Assembly (NCBI GenBank): GCA_017792465.1
Contig: CP051234.1
Coordinates: forward strand, 2,358,606 to 2,422,605
Direction of reading: 5' to 3'
Length of the DNA: 64,000 nt
Source: Filomicrobium sp.
Lineage (GTDB): Bacteria > Pseudomonadota > Alphaproteobacteria > Rhizobiales > Hyphomicrobiaceae
Shown here: piece after piece, positions 8,440 through 16,959 of the stretch
How the letters are laid out: the number at the start of each line of letters is the position of its first letter
Position numbering within the stretch: position 1 is the first letter of the stretch
Notes under the pieces: generated by a model
The model's input: the letters and a program-made list of their open reading frames with translations, nothing else
Told to the model about the DNA's origin: nothing
Databases searched by the model: none
Program-made: the position numbers and the translations under genes

Positions 8440-9348
8440 TTATTGGCGTTCGAGAGCCGGGGTCCGGCGATAGGCCTCGCTCAACAGGCTATCGAAGGCG
8501 GCATCGATCTGCCTGGCGTCGGTCAGCACCAGCATGTGCGTCAGGCTTGGCGAGACGTTGCCCGCTGTCTTGGGCAAGCGAACTTTCTCGACCGGGGCGG
8601 TCCAGACGCCATCCGGACCGGCGAAGGCAAGCCGCAGATCCTTGCTGCCGACAGCGAGGAGCGCAAACGGCAGTGCGCCGGCTTGGAAGGTGATGTGCTT
8701 GCCGGAGGCTTTGATTTCGCAATCGGGCGCTGTTTCCAAAATGCGCCGAACGACGAATCCGGCAAGCGGTGCGTAGGCTTTGGCCGACGCGATGATGGCA
8801 GCGACTTGCGGCGACGTTGGCGCGCTACTTCGCGGCTTGGCTACTGCCGACGGCATTGAGACAGCAGGAGGTGCTGACGACAAATCCTGCGGCGGCGCGT
8901 GTGCAGCGGTTTCTTTTTCGACTTCGCGAGAATGAACGAGCCGCAGCGCCGGCCTTGCCGGCGTCAACGGTGGCAGCGGCCGCTCCAACACGATGGCTGA
9001 GGAGGACGAGCTTTCGGCGACTTCCGAGCGAGTTGCGGTGGCGGGTGCGGGCTGAGCAGGTTGCGTTGAAGGCGCTGCCTGCTGCCTTGGTGCTGTCTCG
9101 CGCACCGTGACGGCTGGCTTGGAGCCTATCGAGCAGTAGATCGGATCGCCGCCGTTGTTGTGGATGCGTTCGAGCCAGGAGGCCCAGGCAAACAAGAAGC
9201 CCTGCTGGCGCAGCCAATCGATCGCGTCATTGCGGTGGGCAAACGATTGTCCGTCGATCGTCGCCATCCATTCGGCAAGGTCGCGCCCGGTATCGGCTTT
9301 CAGATTTTCCAGGAACTCGCGTTCCATTTCAGCGTAATTGCGGCTCAT
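8440..9348 (-). CDS. Protein with N-terminal DUF4287-like and C-terminal DUF5655-like regions
   Basis: A 302-residue soluble protein. The first 75 residues (EFLENLKADTGRDLAEWMATI, AIDWLRQQGFLFAWASWLER) resemble DUF4287, a small helical domain. Residues 80-190 are a low-complexity Pro/Ala/Ser linker. Residues 195-300 (YAPLAGFVVRRILETAPDC, KHITFQAGALPFALLAVG) resemble DUF5655, which often occurs in proteins of DNA-related or unknown role. No catalytic motif is visible. It sits 92 bases upstream of the coiled-coil gene and 35 bases downstream of the methyltransferase-like gene, all on one strand, so a loose operon is possible. Domain assignment is from memory of the families and is moderately confident. 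Confidence 0.7.
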   Translation of the reverse strand: MSRNYAEMEREFLENLKADTGRDLAEWMATIDGQSFAHRNDAIDWLRQQGFLFAWASWLERIHNNGGDPIYCSIGSKPAVTVRETAPRQQAAPSTQPAQPAPATATRSEVAESSSSSAIVLERPLPPLTPARPALRLVHSREVEKETAAHAPPQDLSSAPPAVSMPSAVAKPRSSAPTSPQVAAIIASAKAYAPLAGFVVRRILETAPDCEIKASGKHITFQAGALPFALLAVGSKDLRLAFAGPDGVWTAPVEKVRLPKTAGNVSPSLTHMLVLTDARQIDAAFDSLLSEAYRRTPALERQ

Positions 9349-9383
9349 GCGTCAGCATCCTGTTTGCTGGCTCATTTCAGTTG

Positions 9384-9893
9384 TCAGACCCAACGCCTTG
9401 TCTTGGCTTTGTAGTCCTTGTACGCATCGCCAAACTTTGCTTCGAGGTGCCGTTCTTCCGGCAGGATCGCAAGCCACGTGACAAGCCCGATGAAGAGCGG
9501 CACCAGCATTACGAACCAAATGTTTTTCGTCAGCTCGGCCAGGCCAAGGAGAATCATGGCATCACCGAGGTAGATCGGGTTTCTGAACCGAGCGAACGGC
9601 CCGGAAGACACAAGTACGCTGGACCCTTTATGCGGCAGCACCGTCGTCTTCGCGCGGGCCATCGTGACGGCCGCCCAGACGATAAGCCCGATGCCGAGGG
9701 CGCCGATCGACAGGCCGACGATCCGGGCGGCCAGATCGTCGATGCCCGGCCATGCAAGCGGAAACGCTCGCTGGAGCCCGATTGCCGCGAAGACCGCTGC
9801 TGCGAAAAGCAACGGTGGCCATGGCACCCTACTGGGGCGCTGCGCGACCTCTTCGCTTTTGGTGTTGAAATCGCCCAATTCAAACGCCCCCAT
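9384..9893 (-). CDS. Isoprenylcysteine carboxyl methyltransferase-like membrane protein
   Basis: A 169-residue inner-membrane protein with about four hydrophobic segments (WPPLLFAAAVFAAIGL, RIVGLSIGALGIGLIVWAAVTM, DAMILLGLAELTKNIWFVML, PLFIGLVTWLAIL). The C-terminal signature GPFARFRNPIYLGD followed by PEERHLEAKFGDAYKDYKAKTRRWV is the conserved SAM-binding part of the ICMT/PEMT fold (RNPIY then EE...LE..FG..Y..Y...). Bacterial members methylate small molecules or lipids, and the substrate cannot be told here. It lies first in a same-strand run of three genes reaching 7000. Confidence 0.85.
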   Translation of the reverse strand: MGAFELGDFNTKSEEVAQRPSRVPWPPLLFAAAVFAAIGLQRAFPLAWPGIDDLAARIVGLSIGALGIGLIVWAAVTMARAKTTVLPHKGSSVLVSSGPFARFRNPIYLGDAMILLGLAELTKNIWFVMLVPLFIGLVTWLAILPEERHLEAKFGDAYKDYKAKTRRWV

Positions 9894-10122
9894 GCGAATC
9901 GGTTATAGCGAATCAGGCGTTGAAAGTCTTGTGCGAGCCGCGCTTTAGCCTCGAATCGCGCTTTGCCGATATGGCGCGGCCACAACACTGCCGCGGGAAT
10001 GCTGTTAAGCCTGCGATGAGTTGCCCGGCATGCACATCCGTGTCGAACGGCTAATCTATACCCAACTCCATGATGGCAGGCACGGTCGCGACCGAGTTCG
10101 CGACCAATCTCCAGCAGGCAAA

Positions 10123-10941
10123 ATGTTCTACGTCTTGACCAAAATCTTCTGGCTCTTTGTGCAGCCGTCCTCGCTCAGCGTGCTTTTGCTGCTGATCGGT
10201 TTCGGTGTGCTTGCGGCGACGCGGAAAAGGCGGCTTGGATTTGGGTTGGCGGGTTTGGGTTTCGTGCTGCTTTTGGCGGGCGGGTTTCTGCCAGTCGGCA
10301 ACTATTTCGTCTATCCGCTGGAGGAACGTTTCGCAGATGTGAAACTGCCGGCGCCGAGAGAGCCAGTCACGGGCATCATCATACTGGGCGGGTTCGAAGA
10401 CGGGTGGGTGAGCGAAGGACGACCCGGGCTTGCCATCAACGAAGCGGCTGAACGCTTGACGGAGGGCGTACGGCTGGCGCGGCGTTATCCGGGAGCCAAG
10501 GTCGTTTTCACGGGCGGTGTCGGCGGGCTGATCGGGAGCGGTTCGGATGCCGCGGGGCCGGTCGGGCAGTTCTTGGAAGATTCCGGGATTGCGCCGGACC
10601 GCATCGTTCTGGAGGACAAGGCGCGCAACACGTTCGAGAACGGGAAGTACGCCAAGGCGCTTTTGAAGCCGCAGAAGACCGATCGCTGGCTACTGGTGAC
10701 TTCGGCCTATCACATGCCGCGTTCTGTCGGCGTGTTCGAGGCGTTAGGATTTCACGTCACCGCTGCGCCGGTCGATTTCAGGACGCGCGACGAACGCGAT
10801 CTGGTGCGGATGTTTGCCTCGATCCCGGCGGGGCTGGAGCGGTTCGATCTCGGTGTCCGAGAATGGATCGGCTTGCTGGGCTATTGGCTGACCGGTCGGA
10901 CGAAGCGGCTGCTTCCTGGACCAGCGCGACAGCGGGCCTGA
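10123..10941 (+). CDS. ElyC/SanA/YdcF family (DUF218) membrane protein
   Basis: A 272-residue protein with two N-terminal membrane helices (IFWLFVQPSSLSVLLLLIGFGVLA; LGFGLAGLGFVLLLAGGFL) and a periplasmic DUF218 domain. The domain shows VTGIIILGGF, RYPGAKVVFTGG, LEDKARNTFENG and WLLVTSAYHMPRSVGVFEALGF, which match the ElyC/SanA/YdcF family. E. coli ElyC is linked to peptidoglycan and undecaprenyl-carrier metabolism, so an envelope role is plausible but inferred. The start at MFYVLTKIFW was preferred because a purine-rich AGCAGG lies nine bases upstream and longer in-frame starts add an unlikely basic leader. Confidence 0.85.
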   Translation: MFYVLTKIFWLFVQPSSLSVLLLLIGFGVLAATRKRRLGFGLAGLGFVLLLAGGFLPVGNYFVYPLEERFADVKLPAPREPVTGIIILGGFEDGWVSEGRPGLAINEAAERLTEGVRLARRYPGAKVVFTGGVGGLIGSGSDAAGPVGQFLEDSGIAPDRIVLEDKARNTFENGKYAKALLKPQKTDRWLLVTSAYHMPRSVGVFEALGFHVTAAPVDFRTRDERDLVRMFASIPAGLERFDLGVREWIGLLGYWLTGRTKRLLPGPARQRA

Positions 10942-11007
10942 GCATGATCACGAGCGTTGACTAAACCGGGTGGCCTGCCTTATCCGCGGCGAAGCAGATC
11001 GCGGGCT

Positions 11008-11373
11008 TTACCGCGGGCGTGGTGTCACCCGATAATCGGTCTGTTGCAATTCAGCGGCGAGATCGAAGGTCTTGCAGCCCATCTTTTTGAGCTGCTCATT
11101 CATTTGCTGGAGTTCGGCAAGCTCCTGCGCCTGTCTCGACTGGGGGTCGAGCCCCTGGCCCTTGGTCATTCCGGTGCTGGAGCCGACCGACTGGAGCTGG
11201 CGAGAGAGGGACGTCGTCTGGGATCTTGAGCCTTCGCTGCGCAAACTAAGAATGCGCACCTGCATACGGCCGATGAGGCGACCGCACGTGAGTTCCGGTT
11301 CGGTGGCGCCGGTGGTGATCGATGGCGTAGGCGAGATCGCGCACCCTGATAGAAGGGTCACTAGAGCAATCAT
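11008..11373 (-). CDS. Small lipoprotein, unknown function
   Basis: A 121-residue protein starting MIALVTLLSGCAISP; lipobox LLSGC predicts lipidation at Cys11. The mature part is polar, with two further cysteines (LTCGRLIGR and KKMGCKTFD), a Gln/Leu-rich helix (AQELAELQQMNEQLKKM) and a basic C-terminus. A longer in-frame start upstream would place the hydrophobic stretch in the interior, so the short start is preferred despite a weak ribosome site. It converges on the ElyC/SanA-like gene. No family recognised. Confidence 0.65.
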   Translation of the reverse strand: MIALVTLLSGCAISPTPSITTGATEPELTCGRLIGRMQVRILSLRSEGSRSQTTSLSRQLQSVGSSTGMTKGQGLDPQSRQAQELAELQQMNEQLKKMGCKTFDLAAELQQTDYRVTPRPR

Positions 11374-11709
11374 TGCGCTTCGTCGGTACAGACCCGTGTG
11401 CTCCTGAGAGTTAAGGCGCCCGTTGCGGCACCGCAGCAACTCACACGACTTCGACCCTGTAAAGCGGGCTTCAGTGAGGCGTGTCAACGGCTTTCTTCAG
11501 GTTTCATGCGGAAAGCCGCCGGAAAACTTAAGGAGCGCGGGGAGAAGTGCTGGCGGCAGAAGTCGTGGCTGCGACAGCGCCGTTCATCCACGCTTTGAGG
11601 GCCTCGGTCACTTGCGCTGCGGACGGTGGGATTGTTCAATCGGCGCTCAGCTGAAGGTTCGCCCGCATCCTGCCAGCCGTCCGAAGCTCATCCAACCAAG
11701 GCCTTCTCG
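11374..11709. other. Intergenic region, no feature seen
   Basis: This gap separates the divergent lipoprotein and DUF1489 genes and should contain both promoters. I see no convincing small gene, repeat or clear promoter motif. Confidence 0.5.
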
Positions 11710-12150
11710 ATGACCATCCATCTCGTCAAGTTGTGTGTCGGCGCCCATTCGGTGGCCGATCTTGCCCAATGGCAGGCGGGGCGGCTTGCGGAAGCCAAAA
11801 AGGGCGGCAAGCCGGGGCGTTTGTTCCATTCGACGCACCAGACGCCCAAGAAGACCGAAGAGCTTCTCGACGGCGGCTCGCTCTACTGGGTGATCAAGGG
11901 CGTGATCCAGGCGCGCCAGCGGCTTGTCGGCTTCGAGGACGGCGCCAAGGCCGACGGCCGGCAGTGCTGCCATATCCTGCTCGACCCGGAGCTTGTGCCG
12001 GTCTACCCGGTGACGCGGCGGGCCTTTCAGGGTTGGCGCTACCTGACGAGCGAAGAGGCTCCAGCGGACCTTGGCGGCAGTCGTGGCTCAGAGCTTGCGG
12101 CGCTGCCAGCCAAGATGCGTCGCGAACTTGCGGAGCTGTGCCTCCTATGA
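11710..12150 (+). CDS. DUF1489 family protein
   Basis: A 146-residue soluble protein starting MTIHLVKLCVGAHSVADLAQW. The opening HLVKLCVG and the internal STHQTPKKTEELLDGGSLYWVIKG, RQRLVGFED and GRQCCHILLDPELVPV are the conserved blocks of DUF1489, a family almost confined to alphaproteobacteria and without known function. Length is normal. Its last bases overlap the next gene's start in an ATGA arrangement, so translation of the two is probably coupled, linking it to a PLP aminotransferase. The same frame is open for 84 bases upstream, but the conserved start favours 11710. Confidence 0.88.
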   Translation: MTIHLVKLCVGAHSVADLAQWQAGRLAEAKKGGKPGRLFHSTHQTPKKTEELLDGGSLYWVIKGVIQARQRLVGFEDGAKADGRQCCHILLDPELVPVYPVTRRAFQGWRYLTSEEAPADLGGSRGSELAALPAKMRRELAELCLL

Positions 12151-13265
12151 CCGTGCGATCCCGCTTCCTGACGGACCATGCTGCCATTGTGCCTGCCACC
12201 GTGCCGTTTACCGGTCCGGAAGCCCTGGAGCGCGCTCGGGCTGAGAAATTCAAGGCCCGGCTCGGCGCCAACGAAAGCGGCTTTGGGCCAGCGCCTTCGG
12301 TCATCGAGGCGATGCAGGAGGCTGTCTTCGGCAATTGGATGTATGCCGATCCGGAGAGCTACGAGCTGCGGCAGGCGATTGCCGAGCATCACGGGGTCGG
12401 CGTCGACAACGTTGTCATCGGCGAGGGGATCGACGGGCTCCTCGGGCTGTCGTGCGCGTTGTTCCTAGCCCCCGGTGAGACGGTCGTGACTTCGGATGGG
12501 GCTTATCCGACGTTCAACTATCATGTCGCCGGACACGCTGGACGGCTCGTCAAGGTGCCCTACCGCGACGACAAGGAAGACCTTGCCGCGCTTCTTGAGG
12601 CGGCGCGCAAGGAGAAAGCCAAGATCCTTTACGTCTCCAACCCCGACAATCCGATGGGGTCTTGGTGGACGGCGGACGAGATCGGCCAGCTGATTGCGAA
12701 CCTGCCGGAAGAGACGCTGCTGCTGCTTGATGAAGCGTACTGCGAAACGGCGCCTGAAGGGACCTTGCCACCGATCGATACCGGTAATGGGCAAGTCATC
12801 CGCTACCGCACGTTCTCGAAGGCCTACGGCATGGCGGGCGCGCGGATCGGTTATTCCTTAGGTGCTAAGGAACTGATCAAGCCGTTCGACAAGGTCCGCA
12901 ACCACTACGGCATCAATCGCCTGGGCCAGGTTGCGGCGTTGGCTGCGATCAAGGATCAGGCTTGCCTTCAGGACGCCGTCGGGCGGATTGCTGCGGCGCG
13001 CCAACGACTTGCCGAAATTGCCACCGTGAACGGGCTTCAGCCGCTGGCCTCGGCGACGAATTTTGTCGCCATCGACTGCGGGCGCGATACGGCCTATGCG
13101 CGGCGCATCCTGGAGGAAACGCTGAAGCGGGACGTGTTTATCAGGATGCCGGGCGTGGAACCGCTGAGCCGCTGCATCCGTGTTTCGACCAGCCAGCCGG
13201 ATGAAATCGAACTCTTCGGTGCGGTCCTGCCGGAGGCGATCAAGGCGGCGTCACAGGGAAATTGA
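12147..13265 (+). CDS. HisC-like PLP-dependent aminotransferase
   Basis: A 372-residue fold-type I aminotransferase. Visible blocks are RLGANESGFGPAPSVIEAM, GEGIDGLLGL, YPTFNYHVAGHAG, YVSNPDNPMGSWW, LLLDEAYCE and the Schiff-base lysine in RTFSKAYGMAGARIGY. These fit the histidinol-phosphate aminotransferase group. Several paralogues of this group exist in Hyphomicrobiales and use other substrates (aromatic or phosphorylated amino acids), so the reaction is not certain. The ATG at 12147 overlaps the stop of the DUF1489 gene. A longer frame open from 11733 is merely a shadow over DUF1489. Confidence 0.88.
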   Translation: MTVRSRFLTDHAAIVPATVPFTGPEALERARAEKFKARLGANESGFGPAPSVIEAMQEAVFGNWMYADPESYELRQAIAEHHGVGVDNVVIGEGIDGLLGLSCALFLAPGETVVTSDGAYPTFNYHVAGHAGRLVKVPYRDDKEDLAALLEAARKEKAKILYVSNPDNPMGSWWTADEIGQLIANLPEETLLLLDEAYCETAPEGTLPPIDTGNGQVIRYRTFSKAYGMAGARIGYSLGAKELIKPFDKVRNHYGINRLGQVAALAAIKDQACLQDAVGRIAAARQRLAEIATVNGLQPLASATNFVAIDCGRDTAYARRILEETLKRDVFIRMPGVEPLSRCIRVSTSQPDEIELFGAVLPEAIKAASQGN

Positions 13266-14199
13266 TGCAGGTGCGAAGGCCCTATCGCGGCTAAGACACC
13301 AGCGCTCAGCCTCAGCACACCTTCTCAGGTCGCAGCCCGCAGCCCCGAGGCGATATTTCGGATCGGCCTATTGCGCTTATTCAAAACAATAGAAATAGAC
13401 AAAAGCGCTCAATTAAAATTCAATTCCCGAAATACAAATCAAGCCACAAAAATCAAGAGCCCGCGGAGATCAAAATAGATCTCCCGGGCTCCATCATTGC
13501 AATCTGGTTTCGGGTGCAATCTGTTTTGCGGACGATTTGCGCTTTAATTCGACTTTTGAATTCGATCCGCCAGCGCGGAAATCGAAATGGCGAATTATTT
13601 TGGCATTTGTTCCGCCGTCGGCACCTACCCGATTACATCAGGTTTCATTCAGGCTCTGTTCGGATCCACCAGTTTTCTCGGAGCAGCGCGCATGGCAGAT
13701 GTTCCGCTGCTACTTGCTGTGGTGTATCCGCTTTCACAGACTACAAGAACTTTGGCTTTTGCCGAACTCGGCCTGCAAAAAAGTTTTAGCTATGTTTCGA
13801 ATGGACCGAAAACGCCCAATTTATATCGCAGCGTATTTCAGTCCTTAAATTCGACCAGGCGGCGTCATTTTCGTAAACCTCCTATTCAGTCGTTGAGTTA
13901 ATCGTGCTCCTGCGAGGCTTTCTTGTCAACCGGGATTCGTCTTTGCAGCGCACAGAATCAATTCCGAATTTGGCAATCATATATTTCAAAAGCTGCGCAC
14001 CAAGCGGACCTGCGCCCGGGCCAACGGACTGCATTGTCAAGGAATTCAAAACGTTCGCGGTTCGGGGCCGTTGCTTCGATTGCGCAGCCGACGCGACAGA
14101 CATGCGGCCGAGTTAACGAAGGCTTGAGAATAATGGGGGTATTGTAACGACTTGGCGGCCCAACCGCCTGTTTTCCGCGTTGAGTACCAGTTGGCTGCA
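13266..14199. other. AT-rich gene-poor region with an orphan minus-strand terminator
   Basis: About 930 bases with no recognisable gene. Base composition is visibly richer in A and T than the neighbours, notably at 13380-13455 and 13760-14000. Several short open frames occur in all directions (for example 13587-13901 plus, 13904-14116 plus, 13882-14103 minus), but none has a ribosome site and a recognisable product. A strong hairpin at 13457-13491 faces the minus strand although no minus-strand gene lies upstream of it. The stretch could be a decayed gene or a transferred remnant. Confidence 0.55.
13457..13491 (-). terminator. Intrinsic terminator with no obvious gene
   Basis: On the minus strand GAGCCCGGGAGATC and GATCTCCGCGGGCTC pair around the loop TATTTT, followed by TTGATTTTTG. 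The element and the bases just before it (GATTGCAAT) resemble the glnA terminator at 14789-14813, which is preceded by the same GATTGCAAT. No credible coding sequence ends here. Confidence 0.7.
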
Positions 14200-14514
14200 A
14201 TGACTCGCTTGGTTTCAGATATCCTAATTCTGGTCGGCATCATCCTTGGCGTACGGTTCGTTGCCCAGGGGAACGTCGACTACCATGCATTCCTCGATGC
14301 CGTGATGCACCTGAGGATGCCGGATCTGGGTTTGATGCTCGACCCATCGTCGACGGCAATCGGATTTGTCGGCGGGGTTGCTGCGGGATGTCTGGCCAAT
14401 CTGCAGTGGTCGGCAATGCCAGATCGCGCGATGCAATGGATTTCCAACCATAGCGCCCGCTTCAGCTATGTCGCGCTCTCGTTCGGATTTGCCGTGGTCC
14501 TGCTCTACTTCTAG
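14200..14514 (+). CDS. Putative small membrane protein, unknown
   Basis: A 104-residue open frame starting MTRLVSDILILVGIILGVRFVAQ, with hydrophobic segments at 5-20, 50-68 (AIGFVGGVAAGCLANL) and 88-104 (FSYVALSFGFAVVLLYF), ending at the last segment. The hydrophobic pattern and codon use look gene-like, but there is no clear ribosome site and no family that I recognise. A TTG start at 14152 would add 16 residues. It converges on glnA. Confidence 0.45.
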   Translation: MTRLVSDILILVGIILGVRFVAQGNVDYHAFLDAVMHLRMPDLGLMLDPSSTAIGFVGGVAAGCLANLQWSAMPDRAMQWISNHSARFSYVALSFGFAVVLLYF

Positions 14515-14843
14515 ATCTCAAATCGATTTTTTGACCGCGTGGATGATCGCATAGGCTCATCGACGGCCTGCGTGAGCGGCAAGCCTTGAGTCATTCACCA
14601 CCTCACCACCTGTCATAGCTGCAGCCGCCCGCCCACTGGGAGGCCCAGGTCGGCTCTCGTCGAGCTGTGCGGCAGCTTGGAACGGGGATGGCTCCCGATA
14701 TGGGTTCGGCCGCACCGGCGCCTTGTCGAGGCTCCCAGGCGCCGTTTCACCGGTACTCGCCACTAACTTCAGCCAGGAAGACAAAAAAGAGCCCGGGCTG
14801 ATGGCCCAGGCTCCCGTTATTGCAATCCGTGAAATGGATCGAA
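14515..14843. other. Intergenic region containing the glnA terminator
   Basis: Between the convergent small membrane protein and glnA. Apart from the terminator at 14789-14813, nothing coding or repetitive is seen. Confidence 0.6.
14789..14813 (-). terminator. glnA intrinsic terminator
   Basis: On the minus strand GAGCCTGGGCC and GGGCTC-containing arms (AGCCCGGGCTC) pair around a short loop and are followed by TTTTTTGTC. It lies 30 bases past the glnA stop codon. Confidence 0.85.
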
Positions 14844-16253
14844 TTAGACCGAGTAGTAGAGGTCGAATTCAACCGGGTGCGGCGTCATTTCGTACCGCAT
14901 GTTCTCTTCCATCTTGAGCTCGATGTAAGCGTCGATGGTGTCGTCGGTGAAGACGCCGCCGGCTTTCAAGAACTCACGGTCCTTGTCGAGGCTTTCGAGA
15001 GCTTCGCGCAGGCTGCCTGCAACCGTCGGGATCTGGGCCAGCTCGGCCGGCGGCAGATCATAGAGGTTCTTGTCCATCGGATCGCCCGGATGGATCTTGT
15101 TGTTGATGCCGTCGAGACCGGCCATCAGCATGGCTGCGAATGCCAGGTATGGGTTAGCGGTCGGATCCGGGAAGCGGACCTCGATGCGCTTGGCTTTCGG
15201 GCTGGTGGTGTAAGGAATACGGCAGGAGGCCGAACGGTTGCGGGCCGAGTAGGCCAACAGAACCGGTGCTTCGTAGCCTGGAACCAGACGCTTATAGGAG
15301 TTGGTCGAAGCATTGGTGAAAGCGTTGATGGCCTTGGCGTGCTTCAGGATACCGCCGATGTAGAACAGGCAGGTTTCCGACAGATCGGCGTACTTGTCGC
15401 CGGCGAAGACCGGGTTGCCGTCTTTCCAGATCGACTGGTGGCAGTGCATGCCCGAGCCGTTGTCGCCGAATACGGGCTTCGGCATGAAGGTTGCCGTCTT
15501 GCCGTAGGCCTGAGCGACGTTGTGGATCGCGTACTTGTAGATCTGCAGGTGGTCGGCGATCGTGGTGATCGGCGCAAACATGATGCCGAGCTCGTGCTGG
15601 GCAGCCGCAACTTCGTGGTGGTGCTTCTCGACCGAGACGCCCATTTCGCCCATGACGGCGAGCATTTCGGAACGGATGTCCTGGGCGCTATCAATCGGAG
15701 GAACCGGGAAGTAACCGCCTTTGGTGCGCGGACGGTGGCCGAGGTTGCCCATCTCGTACTCGGTGCCCGAGTTGGACGGCAATTCGGTCGAGTCGACGCG
15801 GAAGCCCGTGTTGTATGGCTCAGCGGAGAAGCGGACGTCGTCGAACATGAAGAATTCGGCTTCTGGGCCGAAGTACACAGCGTCACCGACGCCGGTCGAC
15901 TTCATATAAGCTTCGGCTTTCTTGACGATCGAACGCGGGTCGCGCTCGTAAGCCTGGCCGGTGGATGGCTCCTGGATGTCGCAGAACAAAGCCAACGTTG
16001 TCTGAGCGAAGAAGGGATCGATGTGCGCCGATTCCATGTCGGCCATCAAAAGCATGTCGGAGGCTTCGATGCCTTTCCAGCCGGCGATCGACGAGCCGTC
16101 GAACGCGTAACCGGAATCAAGCAATTCTTCGTCGATGCAGGAGGCGTCAGCGGTGACGTGCTGCATTTTTCCGCGTGTATCCGAGAAGCGGAAGTCGACG
16201 AACTTAATGTCTTTGTCCTTGATAAGCTGGACAACATCAGCTGCGGTTTTCAT
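14844..16253 (-). CDS. glnA: Type I glutamine synthetase
   Basis: A 469-residue enzyme, the standard GSI length, making glutamine from glutamate, ammonia and ATP as a dodecamer. It starts [23 protein letters not shown] with GGGGAGA upstream. Conserved parts include [31 protein letters not shown], the ATP-binding [35 protein letters not shown], and the adenylylation loop NLYDLPPAE, whose tyrosine implies control by GlnE. It lies 103 bases downstream of glnB, and the spacer contains a small hairpin (GCAAAC/GTTTGC at 16302-16319). It is probably transcribed with glnB from a sigma-54-type promoter and perhaps also from its own. Confidence 0.98.
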   Translation of the reverse strand: MKTAADVVQLIKDKDIKFVDFRFSDTRGKMQHVTADASCIDEELLDSGYAFDGSSIAGWKGIEASDMLLMADMESAHIDPFFAQTTLALFCDIQEPSTGQAYERDPRSIVKKAEAYMKSTGVGDAVYFGPEAEFFMFDDVRFSAEPYNTGFRVDSTELPSNSGTEYEMGNLGHRPRTKGGYFPVPPIDSAQDIRSEMLAVMGEMGVSVEKHHHEVAAAQHELGIMFAPITTIADHLQIYKYAIHNVAQAYGKTATFMPKPVFGDNGSGMHCHQSIWKDGNPVFAGDKYADLSETCLFYIGGILKHAKAINAFTNASTNSYKRLVPGYEAPVLLAYSARNRSASCRIPYTTSPKAKRIEVRFPDPTANPYLAFAAMLMAGLDGINNKIHPGDPMDKNLYDLPPAELAQIPTVAGSLREALESLDKDREFLKAGGVFTDDTIDAYIELKMEENMRYEMTPHPVEFDLYYSV

Positions 16254-16356
16254 AGAGTCTCCCCGTATTTTGAGCGAGTAGAGTTTCTTGGAGAAGTGCA
16301 GGCAAACGTGTTGGTTTGCAGGCAGGGAAGGTAGTCTTGGTGGTGGGGTGCGGAGG

Positions 16357-16761
<405 letters not shown>

Positions 16762-16764
16762 TTA

Positions 16765-16779
16765 GCATGCTCCGTGCCA
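16765..16779 (-). promoter_or_regulatory. Sigma-54 (RpoN) -24/-12 promoter for glnB-glnA
   Basis: On the minus strand TGGCACGGAGCATGC matches the consensus TGGCACG-N4-TTGC at all but one position and keeps the GG/GC spacing. It lies about 70 bases before the glnB start, so transcription should begin near 16753. NtrC control under nitrogen limitation follows from the known biology of glnB-glnA. I did not find a convincing pair of NtrC sites, only a weak TGCC-N9-GGCA dyad near 16823-16839. Confidence 0.75.
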
Positions 16780-16959
16780 AATGTTGAATGGGAAATAAGT
16801 TCTTTTGTTTTTAAGGCTTTGCTGCCTGTCCGTTTGGCACGAATTCGTCTGAATTTTCAGACTTAGACTGAAAAATAGGCTGACTGCATAATATTTAGCC
16901 AGCCTATTCGGGGTTGTCGTGGCTAGTTTTTGAGCGTCCTAGCCGTTTTGGAGGCGGTG

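Noticed and set aside
13587-13901. 104-codon plus-strand open frame starting MANYFGICSAVG
   Set aside because: No ribosome site, no recognisable motif and composition like the surrounding non-coding AT-rich DNA; left as an unresolved possibility in the gap entry.
14820-16334. 504-codon plus-strand open frame opposite glnA
   Set aside because: Antisense shadow of a fully conserved glnA; product matches no family and is rich in Val/Asp/Gly as expected for such shadows.
16834-16850. Second TGGCACG sequence (plus strand) as a sigma-54 promoter for nnr
   Set aside because: The -12 part reads CGTC and lacks the required GC at the correct spacing.
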